Positions 7,513 through 17,432 are shown, counted from the stretch's first letter. The stretch: DNA of 64,000 nucleotides from Hyphomicrobiales bacterium (GCA_900469625.1 UBXV01000010.1:42469-106468); one strand, 5' to 3'. Notes: generated from the sequence alone by a model not told the origin. Made by a program: numbers and translations.

Positions 7513-8178
7513 ATGTTCAATTACACCTTCCACTGGAACCAGGCGCTGAAAGCATTGCCGCAAATGCTTGACGGCGCGCTGGTCACGCTGCAGATCGCGC
7601 TTTTGTCGATGCTGATCGGCGTGATCTGCGCGCTCGCTCTGACCGGCTTCCGCCTGTCCGGCAACCGCGTCCTCAACGGCTTTGCCACCACCTGGGTCGA
7701 GATCGCGCGCAACACGCCGGCACTGTTCCAGATCTACATGGCCCATTTCGGCCTCGGCAATTTCGGCATCCATCTGAGCCCCTACACAGCTTTGCTCGTC
7801 GGCATCGCGTTCAACAACGCTGGCTATCTGGCGGAAAACTTCCGCGGCGCCCTGAAGGCGATACCGGATACCCAGACCCGCGCCGGCCGCTCGCTCGGCA
7901 TGACGGCGGTGCAGGCCTTCCGCTACATCGTGCTGCCGCAAATGCTGCGCATCGCCTTCCTGCCGACCACCAACCAGATGGTCTGGGCAATCCTGATGAC
8001 CTCGCTCGGCGTCACCGTCGGCATGAACACCGACCTTGCCGGTGTGACGCAGGAACTGAACGCCCGGTCCTTCCGCACCTTCGAATTCTTCGCGCTGGCC
8101 GCGGTGATCTATTACATCATCGCCAAGGCCGTAACCCTGGCTGCCCGAGCACTCGCCTCGCGCATGTTCCGCTACTAG
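7513..8178 (+). CDS. hypN: Amino-acid ABC transporter permease
   Basis: 221 aa inner-membrane permease of the HisM/GlnP type. About five hydrophobic segments are visible. The EAA-like coupling loop is ENFRGALKAIPDTQTRAGRSLGM, where the ATPase docks. The ATG at 7513 is used because the protein starts MFNYTFHWNQAL, aligned with the family N-terminus, and GGTGAG lies just upstream. It pairs with the permease 13 bp downstream to make a heterodimeric channel. Confidence 0.9.
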   Translation: MFNYTFHWNQALKALPQMLDGALVTLQIALLSMLIGVICALALTGFRLSGNRVLNGFATTWVEIARNTPALFQIYMAHFGLGNFGIHLSPYTALLVGIAFNNAGYLAENFRGALKAIPDTQTRAGRSLGMTAVQAFRYIVLPQMLRIAFLPTTNQMVWAILMTSLGVTVGMNTDLAGVTQELNARSFRTFEFFALAAVIYYIIAKAVTLAARALASRMFRY

Positions 8179-8191
8179 AGAGAGGCGAGAG

Positions 8192-8845
8192 ATGTTCAAT
8201 ACCGCCCTCACCTGGAGTGATCTGGCCTTCCTGGCACAAGGTGCGGCGATGACGCTTGCCGTCACCGCCGTCTCGGTGACCGCCGGCACGCTGCTCGGCA
8301 TCCTCTTCGGGGTAATCCGCGTTCAGGCCGGCCCTTACTGGTCGGCGCCGCTGACCTTCGTGCTCGACGTGTTTCGCTCCGTTCCGCTCCTCATCCAGCT
8401 GGTGCTCGCCAACGCCTTCCAGTCCATTGCGAAACTGGGCTGGGCTCCGTTCACCACCTCCTGCGTCGTGCTGTCGCTGTACACGGCGGCCTATTGCACC
8501 GAGATCGTGCGCGGCGGCATCACCTCGGTGCCGGCAACCACGCGGCGGGCAGCGCGCTCGCTCGGCATGACCTGGTGGCAGGACATGCGTTACATCGTGA
8601 CGCCGCTCGCCACCCGCGTTTCGCTTCCGTCCTGGATCGGTCTGACGCTCGGCGTCATGAAGGATTCCGCACTTGTGCTCTGGCTCGGCCTCATCGAGCT
8701 TCTGCGCGCCTCGCAGATCCTCGTCACCCGTCTGCAGGAACCGCTTTTCATTCTCCTGATCTGCGGTGCAGTCTACTTCCTCATCAGCTTCCCCATCGCC
8801 CGGCTTGGTGGGTATCTCGAAAAACGGTGGTCCCCCAATGATTGA
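8192..8845 (+). CDS. hypP: Amino-acid ABC transporter permease
   Basis: 217 aa, second HisM/GlnP-type permease of the system. The coupling-loop sequence is EIVRGGITSVPATTRRAARSLGM. It follows its partner after 13 bp with an AGAGAGGCGAGAG site, and its end overlaps the ATPase start (ATGATTGA), showing translational coupling. About five transmembrane segments are visible. Substrate range is inferred from the cluster. Confidence 0.9.
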   Translation: MFNTALTWSDLAFLAQGAAMTLAVTAVSVTAGTLLGILFGVIRVQAGPYWSAPLTFVLDVFRSVPLLIQLVLANAFQSIAKLGWAPFTTSCVVLSLYTAAYCTEIVRGGITSVPATTRRAARSLGMTWWQDMRYIVTPLATRVSLPSWIGLTLGVMKDSALVLWLGLIELLRASQILVTRLQEPLFILLICGAVYFLISFPIARLGGYLEKRWSPND

Positions 8846-9560
8846 GATCGAAAACGTCCGCAAATCCTTCGGCACGCTGGAAGTTCTGAAAGGGATCGAC
8901 CTGACCGTGCAGAAGGGCGAAGTCGTCACCGTCATCGGCGGCTCCGGCTCGGGAAAATCGACGCTGCTGACCTGCATCAACGGCCTCGAGCCGATCGATT
9001 CCGGCCGCATCAAGGTCGACGGCACCGAGGTCCACGCCAAGAGCACCGATCTCAACAAGCTGCGCAGCAAGGTCGGGATCGTCTTCCAGCAATGGAACGC
9101 CTTTCCGCACCTGACCGTGGTCGAAAATGTCATGCTGGCGCCGCGCAAGGTGCTGGGCCTCTCCAAGCAGGCGGCCGAGGAAATCGCCGTCAAGCAGCTG
9201 ACGCATGTCGGTCTGGGCGAGAAGCTCGGGGTTTACCCCAACCGCATGTCGGGTGGCCAGCAACAGCGCATGGCGATTGCCCGCGCGCTTGCCATGTCGC
9301 CGGAATACATGCTGTTCGACGAAGTGACCTCGGCGCTCGACCCGCAGCTCGTCGGCGAAGTGCTCGACACGCTGCGCATGCTCGCCTCCGAAGGCATGAC
9401 GATGATCTGCGTCACGCACGAGATGAAGTTCGCCCGCGAGGTCTCCGACCGGGTGGCCTTCTTCCACAAGGGCGTGATGGCCGAGATCGCCCCGCCCGAA
9501 GCGCTGTTCGGCGCGCCGAAGGACCCGGAACTGCAAAAGTTCCTGGCAGCGACCCACTGA
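8838..9560 (+). CDS. hypQ: Amino-acid ABC transporter ATP-binding protein
   Basis: 240 aa, the standard size for a GlnQ/HisP ATPase. Walker A is GGSGSGKST, the ABC signature is MSGGQQQR and Walker B is YMLFDEVTSALDP, followed by the switch histidine in VTHEM. It energises uptake by the two upstream permeases. The start overlaps the permease stop by 8 bases. In this Walker B the residue after DE is V where most relatives have P (DEPTSALDP), a mild oddity. Confidence 0.92.
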   Translation: MIEIENVRKSFGTLEVLKGIDLTVQKGEVVTVIGGSGSGKSTLLTCINGLEPIDSGRIKVDGTEVHAKSTDLNKLRSKVGIVFQQWNAFPHLTVVENVMLAPRKVLGLSKQAAEEIAVKQLTHVGLGEKLGVYPNRMSGGQQQRMAIARALAMSPEYMLFDEVTSALDPQLVGEVLDTLRMLASEGMTMICVTHEMKFAREVSDRVAFFHKGVMAEIAPPEALFGAPKDPELQKFLAATH

Positions 9561-9567
9561 GCCGATC

Positions 9568-10818
9568 ATGAACAGTGCAGCTCAGCCTGACGTCATCGTC
9601 ATCGGCGCCGGCGTCGTCGGCCTTTCCGCGGCCATCGCCGCCCAGGCACGGGGGCTTTCGGTCACCGTGCTCGACCGCGAGGGCCCGGCAGCCGGAGCCT
9701 CGGCAGGCAATGCCGGGGCCTTCGCCTTCACCGACATCCTTCCGCTCGCCTCGCCCGGCATCCTGAAGAAGGCGCCGAAGTGGCTGCTCGACCCGCTCGG
9801 GCCCCTGAGCGTGCCGCCGGCCTACGCCGCGCAGATCGCGCCCTGGATGTTCCGCTTCTGGCGCGCCTGCTCGCCGAAACGCGTGGCGCATTCGACCGCC
9901 GCCCAGACGGCGATGATGGACCTTTCCAAAGCCGAACTGGAGCCGTTCCTCTCGGCAACCGGCACGCTGCCGATGCTGCGCAAGGAAGGCAATCTTCAGG
10001 TCTACGAAAGCGAGAGCGAATTCAAGGCTTCGCTGCCCGGATGGCAGGCCCGCGCCGACCATGGCGTCGAGTTCCGCCACATGGCGGCCGCCGAGATGGC
10101 GGCGATCCAGCCGGGCCTTGCGCCCCGCTTCACCCATGGCACATTCACGCCGGGCTGGTTTTCGATCGCCGATCCCAAGCTCTATACCCTGGCGCTTGCC
10201 GACCATTTCCGCTCCAGAGGCGGCGTGATCGAGCACGCCGAGGCGACAGCGCTTGCACCTATCGACGGTGGCGTCGAACTCCGGGCAACGAACGGCAGCA
10301 CGCGGCGGGCAGCACAGGTGGTTCTCGCAGCCGGCGCCTTCTCGCACCGCATCGCCAGGACGCTCGGCGAAAACATCCCGCTCGAAACCGAGCGCGGATA
10401 CAATACCACGCTGCCATCGGGTGCCTTCGATCTGCGCACGCAGGTCACCTTCGGCGGCCACGGCTTCGTCGTCACCCGCCTGTCGACCGGCATCCGCGTC
10501 GGCGGCGCCGTCGAACTTGGCGGCTTGTCGCTGCCCCCGAACTACCGCCGCTCCGAGGCCATGCTGCAGAAGGCGCGAACCTTCCTGCCGGGTCTCAAGC
10601 CCGAGGGCGGCGTGCAGTGGATGGGCTTCCGCCCGTCGCTGCCCGACAGTCTTCCGGCCATCGGCCACGCCCGCGCCACGTCGCGGGTCGTCTATGCGTT
10701 CGGTCACGGCCATCTCGGCTTGACCCAATCGGCGGGCACCGCCCGGCTGGTCGCGGATCTCCTGACCAGCCAGACGCCCGCGATCGACATCACCCCCTTC
10801 TCGCCGCAACGGTTCTGA
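9568..10818 (+). CDS. hypO: FAD-dependent D-amino-acid dehydrogenase (D-hydroxyproline dehydrogenase)
   Basis: 416 aa, DAO/DadA family. The N-terminal Rossmann motif VIVIGAGVVGLSAA (residues 9-22) is followed by the acidic residue at the end of strand 2 (VLDRE). The C-terminal YAFGHGHLGLTQS is the DadA-type FAD-closing motif. The enzyme would oxidise cis-4-hydroxy-D-proline, made by the epimerase encoded next, to 1-pyrroline-4-hydroxy-2-carboxylate and pass electrons to the membrane. It sits 7 bp after the ATPase gene in the same operon. D-amino-acid dehydrogenase is certain as a family; the substrate is from context. Confidence 0.87.
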   Translation: MNSAAQPDVIVIGAGVVGLSAAIAAQARGLSVTVLDREGPAAGASAGNAGAFAFTDILPLASPGILKKAPKWLLDPLGPLSVPPAYAAQIAPWMFRFWRACSPKRVAHSTAAQTAMMDLSKAELEPFLSATGTLPMLRKEGNLQVYESESEFKASLPGWQARADHGVEFRHMAAAEMAAIQPGLAPRFTHGTFTPGWFSIADPKLYTLALADHFRSRGGVIEHAEATALAPIDGGVELRATNGSTRRAAQVVLAAGAFSHRIARTLGENIPLETERGYNTTLPSGAFDLRTQVTFGGHGFVVTRLSTGIRVGGAVELGGLSLPPNYRRSEAMLQKARTFLPGLKPEGGVQWMGFRPSLPDSLPAIGHARATSRVVYAFGHGHLGLTQSAGTARLVADLLTSQTPAIDITPFSPQRF

Positions 10819-10832
10819 CAGAGGTTTCGACC

Positions 10833-11834
10833 ATGGCCACCTATACGTTTTCCTGCATCGATGGGCACACCTGCGGCAATCCCGTCCGCCTCGTCTCCGG
10901 CGGCGGTCCTCGTCTCGAGGGCGCCAACATGCTGGAAAAGCGCGCCCATTTCCTCCGGGAGTTCGACTGGATCCGCACCGGCCTGATGTTCGAGCCACGC
11001 GGCCATGACATGATGTCCGGCTCGATCCTCTATCCGCCAACGCGCCCGGACTGTGACGTTGCGGTCCTGTTCATCGAGACCTCCGGCTGCCTGCCGATGT
11101 GCGGCCACGGCACCATCGGCACGATCACCATGGCGATCGAGAACGGCCTGATCACCCCGCGCGAACCCGGCAAGCTGTCGATCGACGCGCCGGCCGGCAA
11201 GGTCGATATCAGCTACCGCCAGGAAGGCCGTTTCGTCGAGGAAGTGCGCCTGACCAACGTTCCCGGCTTCCTCTACGCTGAAGGCCTGACCGCTGAAGTC
11301 GAAGGTCTGGGTGAGATCGTCGTCGACGTCGCATATGGCGGCAATTTCTACGCCATCGTCGAGCCGCAGAAGAATTTCCGCGACATGGCCGACCACACGG
11401 CTGGCGAAATGATCGGCTGGAGCCCGAAACTGCGCGCAGCACTCAACGCGAAATACGAGTTCGTCCATCCCGAGCATCCCGAGATCAAGGGCCTCAGCCA
11501 CATCCAGTGGACCGGCAAGCCGACGCAGGCCGAGGCGCATGCCCGCAACGCGGTGTTCTACGGCGAAAAGGCTATCGACCGTTCGCCCTGTGGCACCGGT
11601 ACCTCCGCGCGCATGGCCCAGCTTGCCGCCAAGGGTAAGTTGAACGTCGGCGACGAATTCGTGCATGAATCGATCATCGGCTCGCTGTTCAAGGGCCGGG
11701 TCGAGGCCGCGACCAAGGTCGCCGACCGCGATGCCATCATCCCCTCGATTGCCGGATGGGCGCGCATGACCGGCATCAACACGATCTTCATCGACGACCG
11801 CGACCCCTTCGCACACGGCTTCGTCGTCAAATGA
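10833..11834 (+). CDS. hypRE: 4-hydroxyproline 2-epimerase (proline racemase family)
   Basis: 333 aa. Both catalytic cysteines of the racemase/epimerase branch are present: Cys90 in MCGHGTIG and Cys253 in [10 protein letters not shown] threonine at the first position would indicate trans-3-hydroxyproline dehydratase instead. The enzyme interconverts trans-4-hydroxy-L-proline and cis-4-hydroxy-D-proline, the first step of the pathway. The ATG at 10833 is 14 bp after hypO; a longer upstream frame is only a shadow of hypO. Its stop overlaps the next start (ATGA). Proline racemase itself is excluded mainly by context. Confidence 0.9.
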   Translation: MATYTFSCIDGHTCGNPVRLVSGGGPRLEGANMLEKRAHFLREFDWIRTGLMFEPRGHDMMSGSILYPPTRPDCDVAVLFIETSGCLPMCGHGTIGTITMAIENGLITPREPGKLSIDAPAGKVDISYRQEGRFVEEVRLTNVPGFLYAEGLTAEVEGLGEIVVDVAYGGNFYAIVEPQKNFRDMADHTAGEMIGWSPKLRAALNAKYEFVHPEHPEIKGLSHIQWTGKPTQAEAHARNAVFYGEKAIDRSPCGTGTSARMAQLAAKGKLNVGDEFVHESIIGSLFKGRVEAATKVADRDAIIPSIAGWARMTGINTIFIDDRDPFAHGFVVK

Positions 11835-13534
11835 CAAATCCGATCGCCGCTCACAGCATCCTCGGCGGCACCGCCGAGGGACAAATCGTCGCCGCACCGG
11901 AAGCGCTGAGCTTCTGGGGTGGCGTCGACCCGGCCACCGGAGCGGTGATCGATGTTCACCACCCGCTGCACGGGGTCTGTCTCACCGGCAGCATCCTGAT
12001 GATGCCGTCGAGCCGGGGCTCGTGCACCGGCTCGGGCGTGCTGCTCGATCTGGCGCTCACCGGCCGCGCGCCGGCAGCCCTCATCTTTTCTGAAGCGGAG
12101 GACGTCCTGACGCTCGGCGCGCTGATCGCCGCCGAAATGTTCGGCAAGCCACTGCCGGTGCTGAGGCTCTCGCACGATGCTTTCACAGCACTTGCCAAGG
12201 CAGGATCTGCGCGCATCACCGAGACCGCAATCGAGGCCGACGGCCTGACGATCGATATTCAGCCGCTTGCAGTCGCAGCCCTCGACCTTGATGACGCTGA
12301 TCGGGCCATGCTGGACGGCCGCGATGGCGTCGCGGTCGAGGCGGCCATGCGCATCATCTGCGCCATGGCGGCACAACAGGGTGCCACCAGCCTCGTCAGC
12401 GTCACCCAGGGACATATCGACGGCTGTATCTATGCGAGCCCCGCAAATCTGACCTTTGCCGAAAAGATGGCCGACATGGGCGCGCGCGTCCGGCTGCCGA
12501 CGACGATGAACGCCATTTCCGTCGACCGGGCCAACTGGCAGGCGCAAGGCGTGCCGTCGTCCTTCGGCGATCCGGCCGCCCGTCTCGCCGACGCCTATGT
12601 GCGCATGGGTTGCCGCCCGACATTTACCTGTTCGCCCTACCTGCTCGACAGCGCGCCGCGGGCGGGCGAGGCGATCGCCTGGGCGGAATCCAATGCCGTC
12701 ATCTATGCCAACACCGTCCTCGGCGCCCGCACCGCAAAACATCCTGACTTCCTCGATCTCTGCATCGCGCTGACCGGTCGCGCGCCGCTCTCCGGCGTCT
12801 ACCTCGACGAACACCGCAAGGCCCGCCGTGTCATCGACGTGCACCTGCCTGATGCAGTTGACGACGCGTTCTGGCCGCTGGTCGGCTACCTTGCCGGCCG
12901 TGCAGCACCCGATCGCATCCCGCTTCTGCGCGGTCTTGCCGCCGCAAAGCCTTCCGCCGACGACCTGAAGGCGCTCTGCGCCGCCTTCGGCACCACGTCG
13001 GCAGCGCCGATGCTGCATATCGAGAGCGTCACGCCCGAGGCCGAAGGGGCCGCCGATGCCGACGCCGATGCCGCGACGATCACACGCGCGGATATGGCGG
13101 CGGCCTGGACGGTGCTGAACGGTGGACCGGAGGACGTGGATCTCATCGCGATCGGCAGTCCCCATGCCTCGCTTGCCGAATGCCGGGCACTGGCCACGGC
13201 CCTCGGTGGTCGCCCGCGACACGGAGATGTCGCCGTCATCGTCACCGCCGGCCGCGACGTCATTGCCAGCGCCCGCGCCGAAGGGGTTCTCGCAGCCCTC
13301 GAGGCGAGCGGCGTTCAGGTGCTGCCCGACCTCTGTTGGTGCTCGATTTCGGAGCCGGTATTCCCGTCGCGGACCCGGGCGCTGATGACCAATTCCGGCA
13401 AGTATGCCCATTATGGCCCGGGCCTGTCCGGCCGCGCCGTTCGCTTGGGCAACCTTGCGGATTGCGTGACGGCAGCGCTGACGGGCCGTGCGCCTGCGCG
13501 CCTGCCCGACTGGCTCTCCCCAGTCGTCAAGTGA
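11831..13534 (+). CDS. acnX: Aconitase X, fused swivel + catalytic domains (probable cis-3-hydroxy-L-proline dehydratase)
   Basis: 567 aa. The N-terminal 140 residues are the DUF126 swivel domain, with [10 protein letters not shown] at 60-69 carrying the catalytic serine loop. From about residue 165 comes the DUF521 aconitase-X catalytic domain, including [16 protein letters not shown] (Cys261, Cys267), AWAESNAV and a C-terminal [18 protein letters not shown]. Bacterial AcnX enzymes of this kind dehydrate cis-3-hydroxy-L-proline to 1-pyrroline-2-carboxylate, which the enzyme at 3648-4685 could reduce to proline. Archaeal AcnX instead acts on phosphomevalonate as two subunits. The 4-bp overlap with the epimerase gene supports a hydroxyproline role. 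Confidence 0.85.
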   Translation: MTNPIAAHSILGGTAEGQIVAAPEALSFWGGVDPATGAVIDVHHPLHGVCLTGSILMMPSSRGSCTGSGVLLDLALTGRAPAALIFSEAEDVLTLGALIAAEMFGKPLPVLRLSHDAFTALAKAGSARITETAIEADGLTIDIQPLAVAALDLDDADRAMLDGRDGVAVEAAMRIICAMAAQQGATSLVSVTQGHIDGCIYASPANLTFAEKMADMGARVRLPTTMNAISVDRANWQAQGVPSSFGDPAARLADAYVRMGCRPTFTCSPYLLDSAPRAGEAIAWAESNAVIYANTVLGARTAKHPDFLDLCIALTGRAPLSGVYLDEHRKARRVIDVHLPDAVDDAFWPLVGYLAGRAAPDRIPLLRGLAAAKPSADDLKALCAAFGTTSAAPMLHIESVTPEAEGAADADADAATITRADMAAAWTVLNGGPEDVDLIAIGSPHASLAECRALATALGGRPRHGDVAVIVTAGRDVIASARAEGVLAALEASGVQVLPDLCWCSISEPVFPSRTRALMTNSGKYAHYGPGLSGRAVRLGNLADCVTAALTGRAPARLPDWLSPVVK

Positions 13535-13606
13535 CGGCCAGCGGATCGCTGGCCGCAGATCGCGCGCAGAATTTCATCGGGCGGGACCGCTGAAATCTGG
13601 AACGGT

Positions 13607-13975
13607 CTAAGCGTCGGGTGCGCGATCCACCAAGGTCTGGAACAGCACGTTTGCAGCCTCCTGGGGGCTTGAAGCGGCAAACCAGACGGGATCGGTCATC
13701 AGGACCACGGCACGGTCACGCCGCGCGGAAGGCCCCGAGACTTCGCCTTCGTAGACACCGCAGGCGCGGCCCTGTTTTCGATTGAATGCGATTTCAAGAA
13801 CGCCCGAAGGCCGGGCATCCGGCGTATCGAAGATCTGCAGGACGTAGCCTCGAAACCCGGCTCGGCCGCCGTTCGCATCCATTTCATCGAGCATGGCGGG
13901 GTTGAGCTCCGTCTGCCCAACGGGAATGGGCCGTGTCCAGAATGGCCCTTCGACGCGTCTGTCCGTGCTCGGCAT
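13607..13975 (-). CDS. Hypothetical protein
   Basis: 122 aa starting MPSTDRRVEGPFW; the frame extends further upstream without a recognisable start signal, so the start is tentative. It has no signal peptide or membrane segment. The composition is ordinary and includes FRGYVLQIFDTPDARPSGVLEIAFNR-like beta-rich segments. I do not recognise the family. It is convergent with acnX, 72 bp away, and divergent from the small secreted protein at 14269. The steady protein-like composition favours a real gene. Confidence 0.5.
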   Translation of the reverse strand: MPSTDRRVEGPFWTRPIPVGQTELNPAMLDEMDANGGRAGFRGYVLQIFDTPDARPSGVLEIAFNRKQGRACGVYEGEVSGPSARRDRAVVLMTDPVWFAASSPQEAANVLFQTLVDRAPDA

Positions 13976-14268
13976 CTCATTCACCCTCGGCACCTCGGAG
14001 GGAGTGAGCTTAGCACCGGATCGGCCCGGGTTCAGCCCATTCAAAATAGAATGCGTCTCGCCATGATGACATGCTGGGTTGCAGCGCAACGCCTTCCAAG
14101 GCAGGATCGGGCCAGCAGCCAAACAACACCACTGCGAATGAACTGGCACCAGACCTTTGGCGCGACACCTCGGCTGCACCGACCGCCAAAGGCGGCAAAA
14201 GACGCGTCACAAGCGCGATGCATGCCCATGTCATCATACCTTCGGCTCAGCGAAACAAGGATGGAACA

Positions 14269-14499
14269 ATGCGCAGATTGCTCAGCGGACTGTCAGCCAT
14301 AGCGGTCCTGATCGCGACGATCGGCATCGCCGACCCCAGTGCAGCGCAGAACCGGCCGCAGGATCGCTCAATGCGCAATGCCGACGCCTCGGCCAAATCA
14401 ACCACGTCTGCGGCGCGGAAAAAGCCCGCCGCCGTCGTTGTGAACAAGCCCCCGCCCCGAAATGGCGCCTATTACAAGGGTATCTTCCGGGACCAGTGA
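14269..14499 (+). CDS. Small secreted or periplasmic protein of unknown function
   Basis: 76 aa. An N-terminal signal peptide, MRRLLSGLSAIAVLIATIG then ADPSAAQ, suggests cleavage near residue 27 and a mature peptide of about 50 residues. That peptide is basic and rich in Ala, Lys and Pro and ends NGAYYKGIFRDQ. AAGGATGGA precedes the ATG at 14269. No family is recognised. It is monocistronic. Confidence 0.6.
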   Translation: MRRLLSGLSAIAVLIATIGIADPSAAQNRPQDRSMRNADASAKSTTSAARKKPAAVVVNKPPPRNGAYYKGIFRDQ

Positions 14500-14604
14500 C
14501 GCCGGTTGGCAGGCCGCCCGCAGGCTCGTTTTTAACGCTGAACAGCAGGGCCCTCCCGAGCGCTTCGTCGCTGAAGCCAAGCGCGCGTGCGCGGGCCCGC
14601 CGCC

Positions 14605-16575
14605 TCAGGCGCGGCGGCGATGCAGCAGCAGGGCGAAGATCGGGGCGCCGACCAGCGCGGTCACGATGCCGGCCGGCAGCTCGCGCGGCGCGATGATGCT
14701 GCGCCCGACCATGTCGGCGACGACGACGAGGATGGCGCCGATCGCCATCGCAACCGGCAGCACCCGCGCATGTTTTGGGCCGGCGAGCAGCCGTGCGCCA
14801 TGCGGCGCGAGCAGACCGACGAAACCGATGGCGCCGATGGACGAGACGGCACCGGCGATGAAGGTGGCGGCAAGGGCGGCCACGGCAAACCGGGCCCTGC
14901 CGGTCTCAAGCCCCAGCGCGCGCGCGGTGTCGTCACCGAGAACCAGGACATCCAGCCGCGAGCAGAACGACGTCGCCGCCACGAACAGGAAGGCGACCCA
15001 GGGCATGAGCGCTGAAACGTCGTCCATGCCGCGCGCATGGGTGGAGCCGGCGAGCCAGGACAGAGCCTCGGTCGTCTGCAGGCGAGCTTCGACGACGACG
15101 ATGGTGCTGCAGGCGGCGAGGCTCGCGGCCAGGGCAATGCCGTAGAGCACCAACCTCTCCGGTGTCCGGTGCACGCCGAAACAGAAGAGGCCAACGAGCG
15201 CGACAAAGGCGCCTGCGGCCGTCACGAGCTGAAAGCCGAGCGAGCCCGGCGACAACCCGCCGAGGAGGGCCAGAAGACTGAACAGGGCGGCCCCTTGCGC
15301 CAGACCAAGGGTTTCCGGACCGCAGAGGGGGTTGCGCGTGGCGGCCTGAAGAAAGACGCCGGCGCCGGCCAGAAGCATGCCGGCACCCATCGCCACCAGC
15401 AGGCGCGGGACGCGCAGGTCGAAAACCGCCGCAAGTTGCGGCAGTGTCGTCGCGATGCCGTCACCGACGGCGAGCGAAGAGGCAATGGTGAGCGCACCAA
15501 CTGACAACAGCACGGCAAGAAGTATGCCCGTCGGCGCCCGCGACCCCGTCGAAAGCGGCCGTGGCCGCTTCTCCCCGCCGATACGGGCAAAGCGCAACAG
15601 CACGAGCATTGCCGGCGCACCGAGGCAGGCGACGATCGCGCCAGTCGGGATCGCCGCGCCTTCGGCGCTCAACCACTGGGCCATGACATCGGCTGAGAGA
15701 ACAGCGACCGCCCCCCAGAGCGCCGAGAGCGGAATGACCTGGCGATGCCGGGTGATGCCGATGCCGCGCACCAGATTGGGGACGGCAAGACCGACGAAAC
15801 CGATGGGACCACCGAGCGTCACCGCCGATCCGGCCAGAACCACGCTGACGCCGAGGGCAAGCATCGTCACCGTTCGCGTGACGCCAAGACCCCTGGCCGA
15901 ATCCTCGCCGAGGCCCAGGAGATCCAGCGACCGCGCCATCACGCCGACAACAACAAGCCCGGCAAAGACAGCCGGCCCGACGGTTACGACCTTCATCCAG
16001 CCGGTCTGATCGAGGATGCCGGCCGACCAGAGAACGATGCCGGAGGCACGATCGTCGGCCATCAGCACGATCGCCGACGATATCGCCGCAAAGGACAGCG
16101 AAACGGCAATGCCCGCAAGCGCCAGACGCACCGGCGGCGCTCGCAGCCCGCCACCGAGCATCAGGCAGGCGAGCCCGCCCAACAGGCCGCCGAACACGGT
16201 CGCCGCAAGGCCCGGCACGTAGAACGGCAGAAGCAGCGTCGCGATAACCAGCGCAAGCTGCGCCCCGGTCGTGACCGCCAGGATATCGGGTGCCGCAAGC
16301 GGGTTGCGCAGCACCGTCTGCATGACGGCGCCGGCAACGGCCAGACATAGGCCGACCAGGATCGCCGCCACGAGCCTCGGTGCCCTGACGGTCTCGATGA
16401 TCGCCTGCGCCAGCGTTTCCGGACGCAAGGGTGCGGCGACGATATCGCTCCAGGCAACGAGGCTGCCGCCCTGTTTCAGCGCCACGATCGAAAGCAGGAC
16501 CAGGAGCACCAGACCCAAAGAGAACAACAGTCTCGGCGAGACTGCCGACGATAGCTGCGTCGTTGCACTGCGCAC
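14605..16575 (-). CDS. fhuB: Siderophore ABC transporter permease, FhuB-type double-length
   Basis: 656 aa, a fusion of two FecCD/BtuC permease domains (about 1-330 and 340-656), each with around ten hydrophobic helices. Each half carries the family motif, AVAGAVMQTVLRNPLAAPDIL in the first and AGAGVFLQAATRNPLCGPETLG in the second. This double-length form is typical of FhuB, so one polypeptide makes the whole channel for ferric hydroxamates. The start is GTG at 16575, overlapping the ATPase stop by one base. Confidence 0.93.
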   Translation of the reverse strand: MRSATTQLSSAVSPRLLFSLGLVLLVLLSIVALKQGGSLVAWSDIVAAPLRPETLAQAIIETVRAPRLVAAILVGLCLAVAGAVMQTVLRNPLAAPDILAVTTGAQLALVIATLLLPFYVPGLAATVFGGLLGGLACLMLGGGLRAPPVRLALAGIAVSLSFAAISSAIVLMADDRASGIVLWSAGILDQTGWMKVVTVGPAVFAGLVVVGVMARSLDLLGLGEDSARGLGVTRTVTMLALGVSVVLAGSAVTLGGPIGFVGLAVPNLVRGIGITRHRQVIPLSALWGAVAVLSADVMAQWLSAEGAAIPTGAIVACLGAPAMLVLLRFARIGGEKRPRPLSTGSRAPTGILLAVLLSVGALTIASSLAVGDGIATTLPQLAAVFDLRVPRLLVAMGAGMLLAGAGVFLQAATRNPLCGPETLGLAQGAALFSLLALLGGLSPGSLGFQLVTAAGAFVALVGLFCFGVHRTPERLVLYGIALAASLAACSTIVVVEARLQTTEALSWLAGSTHARGMDDVSALMPWVAFLFVAATSFCSRLDVLVLGDDTARALGLETGRARFAVAALAATFIAGAVSSIGAIGFVGLLAPHGARLLAGPKHARVLPVAMAIGAILVVVADMVGRSIIAPRELPAGIVTALVGAPIFALLLHRRRA

Positions 16576-17432
16576 TATCGCTGGTCTCCAGCGCGGTCGC
16601 GATCATCGCCAACCCAGTCGATCAGGCAGAAGGGGCGGCCGGTATGGGGATGCGGGATCACATCGACCTTGCAGCCGAAGGCATGGCTGAGGCTCAGCGG
16701 CGTGAAGATGTCGGCCGGCGCCCCCGTCGACAGCACCCGTCCCTTCTTCATCAGGATGACGTCGTCGGCGATTTCGATCACCTGATTGAGATCATGCAGC
16801 ACCGCGATGATCGTCAGCCCGTCCTGACGGTTGAGCCGGCGCAGCAATGTCAAAAGCTCCGCCTGGTGGCGCACGTCGAGGAAGCTTGTCGGCTCGTCGA
16901 GAAACAGGATCCGCGGCTCCTGCGCCAGCGCCATCGCCACCCAGGCGCGCTGGCGTTCGCCGCCGGAAAGCGAGGCGAGCTGCCGCTGGCGCATGTCCTT
17001 GAGATCGACGGCGTCGATCGCCCGCTCGATTGCCTCGCGGTCGTTGGCTCTCAGCCTTGTCAGCCACGGCCGGTGCGGATAGCGGCCCTGCTCGACCAGT
17101 TCCTCGACGTTCAGCCCAGCCGGTGTTTCGGGGTTCTGCCCGAGCACGGCGACCTGCGTTGCGATCTGGCGTCGGCTGAGACCTGCAAGCCGCTGGCCGG
17201 CCAGGCGAATGTCACCGCTGTCGGGCGCCTCGAGCCCTGACAAGCATTTCAGCAGCGTGCTCTTGCCTGAACCGTTAGCGCCGCAGATGGCGGTAATGCG
17301 ACCGGGGCTGATGGCAACGGACGCGCGGTCGACCGCGGGCACGCCGTTGAAGACGACGCTGACATCCGTGGCCTCGATCATCGCCGGCTGGATGTTAGCG
17401 GCGTGTTGCGGCGCCTTCGCCGTGATGCTCAC
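16575..17432 (-). CDS. fhuC: Siderophore ABC transporter ATP-binding protein, FhuC-type
   Basis: 285 aa. Walker A GANGSGKST, signature LSGGERQR and Walker B RILFLDEPTSFLD are all intact. The set EELVEQGRYPHRPW is characteristic of iron-siderophore/B12 ATPases. The GTG at 17432 is chosen because it forms a GTGA overlap with the AraC stop and lies after GAGGTG. It powers the FhuB-like permease encoded immediately downstream. Confidence 0.92.
   Translation of the reverse strand: MSITAKAPQHAANIQPAMIEATDVSVVFNGVPAVDRASVAISPGRITAICGANGSGKSTLLKCLSGLEAPDSGDIRLAGQRLAGLSRRQIATQVAVLGQNPETPAGLNVEELVEQGRYPHRPWLTRLRANDREAIERAIDAVDLKDMRQRQLASLSGGERQRAWVAMALAQEPRILFLDEPTSFLDVRHQAELLTLLRRLNRQDGLTIIAVLHDLNQVIEIADDVILMKKGRVLSTGAPADIFTPLSLSHAFGCKVDVIPHPHTGRPFCLIDWVGDDRDRAGDQR

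Noticed and set aside
9412-11040. 542-aa minus-strand frame opposite hypO
   Set aside because: Shadow of a well-supported FAD enzyme and the epimerase start.
11558-13411. 617-aa minus-strand frame opposite aconitase X
   Set aside because: No recognisable motif; the sense strand carries all AcnX motifs.
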